36,517 bases of DNA from the NCBI GenBank assembly GCA_014730345.1, contig WJIJ01000042.1, positions 1 through 36,517 on the forward strand. Direction: 5' to 3'. A program made the position numbers and the translations under genes. The DNA comes from Candidatus Zixiibacteriota bacterium (GTDB taxonomy: Bacteria > Zixibacteria > MSB-5A5 > UM-FILTER-46-8). This document shows, piece by piece, positions 30,966 to 36,517 of the stretch. Each line of letters opens with the position of its first letter. The stretch's first letter is position 1. The notes beneath the pieces are model-generated. The model did not search any database. It saw only the letters and a list, made by a program, of their open reading frames with translations, and was not told the origin of the DNA.

Positions 30966-33575
30966 TTGAAAATACTTTACTGTTACCTTATCAGTCTATT
31001 TTTGGGTTTTTTCTCTGTAAGTTCCGCCACAATAATAAATATTCCGGGAGATTATCCTGAAATTCAAAGCGGTATCGACGTTTCATCGAATGGCGATACG
31101 GTGCTGGTTCAACCTGGGACCTACTACGAAAATCTTGATTATGGAGGGCGCAACATAACGCTCGGTTCGCTTTATCTTACCTCGGGGGATACTTCGTATA
31201 TATCATCTACTATTCTTGACGGTTCCGGATTGGGGAGGGTGGTTATTTTCCGTAACGGAGAAGATACAACTGCTGTTCTGGCAGGTTTTACCATTACCAA
31301 TGGCAGTTATAATTATGGAAGTGGAATTTATTGTGCCAATAACTCGAATCCGATTATTGAACATAACCTGATAACGGCTAATGTTTCTGATGCCGGTTGG
31401 GGCGGCGGGATATTCTGCAGTGCATCGGATCCGGTAATCAGGTATAATACCATTAAAAACAATACCGCCAATCAACAGGGCGGAGGGATATACTGCGGGA
31501 GTTCCAGCCCGGAAATCTACGGAAATACCATTGTCGATAACAATGCGGAAAATGGAGGAGGTGGGATTTACTGTGTGGATACATCAAATCCGTTAATCGA
31601 TGATAACTATTTCAATGGGAACAACATAGGAACGATTTACTGCTTTAGGGGGTCAAGTCCTTATATTTCAAGCAATTTCATAGTAGGAGATAGCACGGAT
31701 GTTGGATATAATATTTTTTGTTATATTGATGCGAATCCCGAAATTCGTGATAATATTATAGAAACTACTTATACCGGGGCAATCCATCTTAGATCAAATT
31801 GTAACGCATCCGTAATCAATAATACTATTAGTAAAAGGATCAATTTAGGTAGCAGAGCAAATATTTTATGCCAGAATGGTTCAAATCCTACAATAAAAAA
31901 TACAATTTTATGGGGGAATTTCTTTGAAGAGATTAAATCAGAAAACAGCTATCCCGTAGTTTCTTACTGCGCTATAGCTGGTGGTTGGGAAGGAGAAGGG
32001 AACATCGACTCCAATCCTATCTTTATCGATTCGACTTTCAATATCTGTAATCAGTCGCCGTGTATCGACGCGGGAGACCCGTCAATGACCGATCCCGATG
32101 GCACACGTGCGGATATCGGGGCATTCTTCGATTTTCATCCTGAGTGTGAACTGGGTAACAGGTGGTATGTCGGAGTTCACGGCAATGATACTACAGGAAA
32201 TGGAACCGAGGGTGCTCCCTTCAGAACTATTCAACATGCGGTTGACATATCCCTCCATCGTGATACCATTATAGTACTCAATGGCACATATAATGGCCCG
32301 GTTAATATTTCGGGCAAAGCGATTACATTGGCATCCAATTACATATTTTCTAACGATTATCGGGATATAACTTCAACGATACTCGATGGAGATTCGGTAT
32401 CTGCTCTTTTCCATCTTTGCGGAACGGATGGTATCGGTGCAATTAAAGGATTCACCGTTACCCGCAGCATTGGTAATGGTATAAGATGCTCAAATTGTTC
32501 AATTGACATACATAATAATATTATCGATCGTAACTATGCTTATGGCATCTTTTGTTTCAATAATTCTGTAGCGGATATTAGATTCAACCATATAACCGGT
32601 AATTATGGGGATATTGGAGCGGCCCTATATTCATTGGAATCTAATTTAACCTTAACTTTCAATACTATGGAAAATAACGAAGCGCGACGGGGAGGTGCTA
32701 TTTATATCGAGAATGGTACTTCGGTAATTGAAGATAATATATTTAAAAATAACATTGCTGATCAATTGGGGGGTGCAATTTGTGTACGATATGAAAACTC
32801 AATAATTAGAGGAAATCTTATCTTCGGTAATTCTGCCACGGAACAAGGCGGCGGCGTCTATTCATACAGTTCACAATGTGAATTTATGAACAACACCATA
32901 GGCTATAACACCTCCGCTTCGTCAGGCGGCGGAATGTATTTTCAAGATGACACTTCCACGGTCAAAAACACCATAATCTGGGGCAATGAGGCTCCCGAAA
33001 ATAACGGTATTTTCACCAATAATGATTTTCCGGTCGTAAGTTACTCGAATGTTCAAGGCGGATGGCCCGGTCAAACGAATATAAGTACGGAACCTTTCTT
33101 TCGCGACCCCGACAATGGAGATTATCACCTTATGGCTATCTACTGCGGCGATTCTGTCGATTCACCATGTATCGATAAGGGGGACCCGGGAATAATCGAT
33201 GCCATATTAAATTGTTCCTGGGGGCTTGGTAATGAAAGAAGCGATATGGGTGCGTTTGGAGGCGGCGATTCGATACCGACTTATACTCCCGAACTTGAAG
33301 AAAATTTACCGGGCGTTGTCTTACTGAATCAAAACTACCCCAATCCCTTTAACTCCCAAACTTTGATAGAATACTATGTCCCAATCGAAGGAAAGGTTGA
33401 ACTCGATATTTATAATCTGCTCGGCAGAAAAGTAGTAACATTGGTTGATCAAATTCAGAAAGCGGGAAAACATCAAATCCTCTGGGAGGCATCTGGCTTT
33501 TCCAGCGGAATATATTTTTATAAGCTGAATTTTGATGAAGGTAACATCACCAGACGGATGACATTGGTTAAGTAG
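30966..33575 (+). CDS. Secreted right-handed parallel beta-helix protein with T9SS-type sorting domain
   Basis: An 869-residue protein started by TTG at 30966 (AAGGAG eight bases upstream), with a signal peptide of about 20 residues. Its body is two pectin-lyase-like beta-helices built by internal duplication. Each half opens with a DUF1565-like start ('GDYPEIQSGIDVSSNGDTVL' and 'GAPFRTIQHAVDISLHRDTI'), continues with coils rich in 'GGGIYC' or 'NNTI', and closes with 'SPCIDAGDPSMTDPDGTRADIGAF' in the first half (shown as 'SPCIDAGDP' and 'ADIGAF') or 'SPCIDKGDP' and 'SDMGAF' in the second. The T9SS domain has YPNPFN at 791-796 and the tail 'RRMTLVK'. The fold occurs in polysaccharide lyases and adhesins; I see no lyase active site to assign. 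Second gene of a two-gene unit. Confidence 0.88.
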   Translation: MKILYCYLISLFLGFFSVSSATIINIPGDYPEIQSGIDVSSNGDTVLVQPGTYYENLDYGGRNITLGSLYLTSGDTSYISSTILDGSGLGRVVIFRNGEDTTAVLAGFTITNGSYNYGSGIYCANNSNPIIEHNLITANVSDAGWGGGIFCSASDPVIRYNTIKNNTANQQGGGIYCGSSSPEIYGNTIVDNNAENGGGGIYCVDTSNPLIDDNYFNGNNIGTIYCFRGSSPYISSNFIVGDSTDVGYNIFCYIDANPEIRDNIIETTYTGAIHLRSNCNASVINNTISKRINLGSRANILCQNGSNPTIKNTILWGNFFEEIKSENSYPVVSYCAIAGGWEGEGNIDSNPIFIDSTFNICNQSPCIDAGDPSMTDPDGTRADIGAFFDFHPECELGNRWYVGVHGNDTTGNGTEGAPFRTIQHAVDISLHRDTIIVLNGTYNGPVNISGKAITLASNYIFSNDYRDITSTILDGDSVSALFHLCGTDGIGAIKGFTVTRSIGNGIRCSNCSIDIHNNIIDRNYAYGIFCFNNSVADIRFNHITGNYGDIGAALYSLESNLTLTFNTMENNEARRGGAIYIENGTSVIEDNIFKNNIADQLGGAICVRYENSIIRGNLIFGNSATEQGGGVYSYSSQCEFMNNTIGYNTSASSGGGMYFQDDTSTVKNTIIWGNEAPENNGIFTNNDFPVVSYSNVQGGWPGQTNISTEPFFRDPDNGDYHLMAIYCGDSVDSPCIDKGDPGIIDAILNCSWGLGNERSDMGAFGGGDSIPTYTPELEENLPGVVLLNQNYPNPFNSQTLIEYYVPIEGKVELDIYNLLGRKVVTLVDQIQKAGKHQILWEASGFSSGIYFYKLNFDEGNITRRMTLVK

Positions 33576-33599
33576 CCATTAATAAGATAAAATAAATTG

Positions 33600-33632
33600 A
33601 AAAGCCGAGGTTAAAACCCCGGCTTTTTTTAA
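33600..33632 (+). terminator. Intrinsic terminator after the beta-helix gene
   Basis: AAGCCGAGG (33602-33610) pairs with CCCCGGCTT (33617-33625) with one A-C mismatch and loop TTAAAA, followed by a T-run. It lies 25 bases after the stop. Confidence 0.82.
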
Positions 33633-33667
33633 TTGTTCTTGAAGATACCGGCGGTATAAATTTAAAA

Positions 33668-33695
33668 TGGTGTCAGACGAGAACGTCTGACACCA
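33668..33695. repeat. Perfect 12-bp inverted repeat with 4-base loop, REP-like
   Basis: TGGTGTCAGACG (33668-33679), loop AGAA, CGTCTGACACCA (33684-33695). It sits between two convergent genes, after the terminator of the beta-helix gene and before the end of the subtilase gene. No T-run follows on either side, so it is not a standard terminator. It occurs once in this window. Confidence 0.6.
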
Positions 33696-33750
33696 CAATT
33701 TAATAGCTCTTCAAAGCGTCAAAACAACAGTTCGACACATTGATAAATAA

Positions 33751-36517
33751 TTACTTCAACAGCGTCATGCGCTTGGTGAAGGTCTTGTCTCCGGCGGAAA
33801 GTTTGTAGAAATAGATTCCGCTGGAATAGTTGGAAGCGTTCCAATTGACGCTGTGATAACCTGCCTGGCGGTCGGCGTCAATAAGATTTTCCACAACCTG
33901 TCCCATCAAGTTGTAAACCGTAAGCTCGACATGACCGGCTTGCGGAAGAGCAAACTCGATAGTAGTGCTGGCGTTGAACGGGTTGGGATAACTCTGGGAC
34001 AGCGAGTATTCCATCGGAAGAGCGTCGCCGCCCCCTCCACGTACTAATCCGCCGCCGAAAGCTCCGTCAACTTTCCAATCATCGATTCCGGCGTTGGCAA
34101 CGTTACCGGTAACCACCGTGAACGGGAAGGTGGCATGGTCAATCGCGTTCGGATAATCGCCTACGTAGCTGTGGTAGCCATAGGAACCCGCGGGGGCGAT
34201 AGTCGGTACCCACTGGGTGCCGTAAAAGTAGATTGTCTGGTCGGCGCCAATAAATGCTGGTACATTCATTAATGGACCATACATGGAATTATCCGGCAGT
34301 TCGACCATTAGCCAGGCATCGAAGTTGTAAGTCGAACCTGTGTTATTGGTCAGCATGATGGTATAGTCAAATGTTCCACCCGGGTAGACCTCTACCGGGG
34401 ATTCATCCGGCATCATGGCCAAACTCAAGTCGGGCAGAGCATCCATGACATGCAAGGTGACCGGTACTTCAATATCCGGAAGCTGGCGTATATCATCCCA
34501 TGAGTTAACAATCAAACGTCCGGTATAGTCGCCGGTAGTCAGATTGGAAGCATCAAGGGTAACGGTGACCGGGGTTTGTCCGCCGGCGGATACGGTACCC
34601 GAAGTCGGGTCGGCGTCCAGCCATCCGGCATTCAGCTTCACGGTCAGGTTGTCATGCAGGTAGGACGCGTTGTAAACCATCTGTAGACCGTCGTTACGGT
34701 TCGCGTTCTGAATACCGACGGTGGCGGAGTTGACATCTCCGTCGAGGTTCTGGTAATTGAAGTAAATTGCGCCGGAACGAAGCAGGACTACCTGGAAGGT
34801 ATATGAACCGGTATCGTAATAATGTGGTACATCCACCCAGGATACTACCGCGGAGTCGTTATTAACATAATAGTATACTTCGCCGCCGGAATAAGGATTG
34901 AAGTCATCCCACATCGGGCCTACGAAGTTCTCGGGAGCGTCTGTACTCGGTATCGGGTAGTTATAGTACTGTGTCGAGCTGGAAGTAAAGCTAATCCAGC
35001 CGTTGGAGCATACGCGGAAACTATTGAAGTCGGTGCCGTAGAAGTTGAAATTGAACGGCAGGGCAAAAGGACCTTCATTGTCATCATCGCTCATATTCAA
35101 CGGGGTACCGACGCCGGTAATATCCACCCAGCTGTAATCGGGACCGCCCGGTTCATCAGAGTCAATCCAGGTATAGCCATAGTTATCAGGGCCGCCCTGG
35201 CCGTAAATTGTAGGGGTCCCCGGGGTTTCCTGAAGATGTGGTTTCGGGCCGGTGTACTCAAAAGATGTTACCGGGCCGACATCCGGAAGCTCCGGTGAAG
35301 AGCCGTTGCTCAGGTAATCGTCGACTTCTTCGGCTATTCCAAAGTACAAAGGAAGCTCGCCATCGTTAATCAAATTAATGTCGCGGGTGACTACATCGCC
35401 AACCTCTACATCAACTTCGAGCCAGCTCGGTTGAATAGTCAACTGGGCGCCGGTAGAGGCGAGGTCATTACCGTCGTTAAAGTAGAAAGTGTAGTTGCCG
35501 CTGTAAGTTGTGGTGAAGGTTATGGGCATACCGCCAACTCCACCCTGGCCGTAGGAAGCCATATCGGAGTGCATAACCTTAATTATATATTGTCCTGTTA
35601 TTCCGCCGGGTATGTAAACAGTACCGTACCAGATCTCATCCTGGCCGTTGTAACCGGGCATGAGGTCAAATTCAAGACCGCTGTTTACTTCGTGGGCGGT
35701 AATCGTCCAGTTATTCTCACTACCGGAGGGATTGACCGGCAGGGTCGGAACCGTCGGCGGAGTTCCGGGATCGGTTACATCAAAGCTTGAACCGAACTGG
35801 AGGAATGAGGCATGTTCATTATAGTTTTCCGAGTAAACACCCCATTCGTATGTGTTGTTAAGATCGGTAGCTAAAAGTACCGAACCGGTGTAAACACCGT
35901 CATTGGCGGTTTGGTCGGGAGCGACGCCATCATCGTGTATGGCGATGAAATCGCCCGTCCAACTGGCATTATAGAAACCATCATCGTCCCAGCTACCGCG
36001 TACATAGAAAGTGCGGTATTCAATGTCTCCGGGATTGCCGAAGGAAGCGCTGAGAATTACCTCAACTTTGGGTTCGAGAACGAAATTCTGGGTTACCGTA
36101 TCGTTTTCCGCTACGCTGACTGAAGCGAAATCGGGGAGGTAATCAGAAGTATATTCGGCCCGCAATTCCCAAACGCTGTCGGCCGGAACGTAGAGGGTAT
36201 AGTAGCCCTGCTGATTGCATGTGGCTACGATTTCCGGTTCGCGGTTGGTTACGGTTACCGTGCCCGGAAGGCCATCACCACTAACCTGGTCGGTTACCTG
36301 CCCGGCAATTACGCCGTATCCATCAAGGTAGCTTAAAGCGAGTAGAACAGCCTGATAAGCATCGATCATACCCCATCCATAGCTGTTATCTTCACCGGTG
36401 GGACCAAGGTCATAGGCGGTGTCGTAAATAATCTGCTTGACCATTTCCACGCTGAGGTTGGGGTTGGCCGCGCGTATCAAGGCAACTACACCGTTTACGT
36501 GGGGAGAAGCCATAGAG
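33751..36517 (-). CDS. Subtilisin-like (S8) serine protease, C-terminal part, with T9SS-type sorting domain (5'-truncated by the window)
   Basis: About 920 residues are visible; the N-terminus with the catalytic Asp and His lies beyond the window. The frame is open to the edge: codon TCT at 36516-36514 directly before 'MASPHVNGVVALI' is the catalytic serine of the family's 'GTSMASPH'. After the end of the peptidase domain ('NSYGWGMIDAYQAV') come a carboxypeptidase-regulatory-like domain ('VIAGQVTDQVSGDGLPGTV'), two beta-sandwich regions, a nidogen-like region ('LPFNFNFYG', 'VCSNGWISF', 'GPMWDDFNPY', 'VVLLRSGAIYFNYQ'), an abnormal-spindle/BACON-like repeat ('WLDADPTSGTVSAGGQTPV'), and the T9SS domain (YPNPFN, tail 'KRMTLLK'). 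It would be a secreted or surface protease, possibly acting with the M1 aminopeptidases on external protein. Confidence 0.93.
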   Translation of the reverse strand, partial: SMASPHVNGVVALIRAANPNLSVEMVKQIIYDTAYDLGPTGEDNSYGWGMIDAYQAVLLALSYLDGYGVIAGQVTDQVSGDGLPGTVTVTNREPEIVATCNQQGYYTLYVPADSVWELRAEYTSDYLPDFASVSVAENDTVTQNFVLEPKVEVILSASFGNPGDIEYRTFYVRGSWDDDGFYNASWTGDFIAIHDDGVAPDQTANDGVYTGSVLLATDLNNTYEWGVYSENYNEHASFLQFGSSFDVTDPGTPPTVPTLPVNPSGSENNWTITAHEVNSGLEFDLMPGYNGQDEIWYGTVYIPGGITGQYIIKVMHSDMASYGQGGVGGMPITFTTTYSGNYTFYFNDGNDLASTGAQLTIQPSWLEVDVEVGDVVTRDINLINDGELPLYFGIAEEVDDYLSNGSSPELPDVGPVTSFEYTGPKPHLQETPGTPTIYGQGGPDNYGYTWIDSDEPGGPDYSWVDITGVGTPLNMSDDDNEGPFALPFNFNFYGTDFNSFRVCSNGWISFTSSSTQYYNYPIPSTDAPENFVGPMWDDFNPYSGGEVYYYVNNDSAVVSWVDVPHYYDTGSYTFQVVLLRSGAIYFNYQNLDGDVNSATVGIQNANRNDGLQMVYNASYLHDNLTVKLNAGWLDADPTSGTVSAGGQTPVTVTLDASNLTTGDYTGRLIVNSWDDIRQLPDIEVPVTLHVMDALPDLSLAMMPDESPVEVYPGGTFDYTIMLTNNTGSTYNFDAWLMVELPDNSMYGPLMNVPAFIGADQTIYFYGTQWVPTIAPAGSYGYHSYVGDYPNAIDHATFPFTVVTGNVANAGIDDWKVDGAFGGGLVRGGGGDALPMEYSLSQSYPNPFNASTTIEFALPQAGHVELTVYNLMGQVVENLIDADRQAGYHSVNWNASNYSSGIYFYKLSAGDKTFTKRMTLLK

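Noticed and set aside
34822-36123. Plus-strand frames of 70-158 codons over the subtilase
   Set aside because: Shadows of a long repetitive beta-rich coding region; no signals or similarity.
1-36517. Search for CRISPR arrays, insertion sequences, integrases, toxin-antitoxin or defence genes
   Set aside because: No regularly spaced direct repeats, transposase-like motifs or defence-type genes were seen on either strand.

Overview
The window looks like chromosomal DNA from an uncultured Gram-negative bacterium of the FCB superphylum (Zixibacteria-, KSB1- or Marinimicrobia-like); the exact phylum cannot be fixed by reading alone. The main clues are six secreted proteins that share a C-terminal type IX secretion-type (T9SS, FlgD/Por-like) sorting domain containing [YF]PNPFN and ending in a lysine-flanked 'MTLLK'-like tail, an MCE/MlaD protein (outer-membrane lipid transport), and sigma-54 with HprK and an incomplete PTS. 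I see no phage, insertion sequence, CRISPR or defence locus. Gene density is high and the housekeeping genes look intact.

Layout. 12-1811: a polytopic GT-C-like membrane protein. 1910-6684: two tandem paralogous exported M1 metallopeptidases, each with a readable promoter. 6850-7210: RNase P RNA, with its own sigma-70 promoter. 7231-12553 (+): recJ, meaB, the methylmalonyl-CoA mutase catalytic subunit, a small lipoprotein and the separate cobalamin-binding mutase subunit. 15702-12663 (-): tRNA-Ala(CGC), large-type SRP RNA, dnaX, ebfC, recR; apart from the tRNA this is the gene order of Bacillus subtilis. 17767-15902 (-): a secreted beta-propeller protein behind a leader of about 470 nt. 18484-20481 (+): an unusual membrane protein with a receptor-like periplasmic helical domain and a long disordered Gln/acidic tail. 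29097-20545 (-): a long co-directional run rpoN, hpf, hprK, EIIA-Man, EIIB-Man, mlaD, a GH57 glucanotransferase and an exported MEMO1-AMMECR1 fusion. 29469-33575 (+): two secreted T9SS-type proteins. 33751-36517 (-): the C-terminal part of a subtilisin-like exoprotease running off the window.

How the genes work together. recJ-meaB-mutase combines a DNA repair gene with propionate/methylmalonyl-CoA metabolism, MeaB being the chaperone GTPase of the mutase. dnaX-ebfC-recR is replication and recombination repair, downstream of the RNA of the protein-targeting particle. The rpoN run joins sigma-54 transcription, ribosome hibernation and an HPr kinase with a sugar-type EIIA and EIIB but no EIIC/EIID permease. 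This looks like a regulatory rather than a transporting PTS, here next to an alpha-glucan enzyme.

Most notable observations: an A10 run in dnaX placed just after the ATPase and clamp-loader domains, with an immediate stop codon in both shifted frames, which predicts programmed slippage to a gamma form; the orphan EIIA/EIIB pair; the signal-peptide-bearing MEMO-AMMECR1 fusion; and the receptor-like protein without a signalling domain. I found no convincing wholly new multi-gene system.
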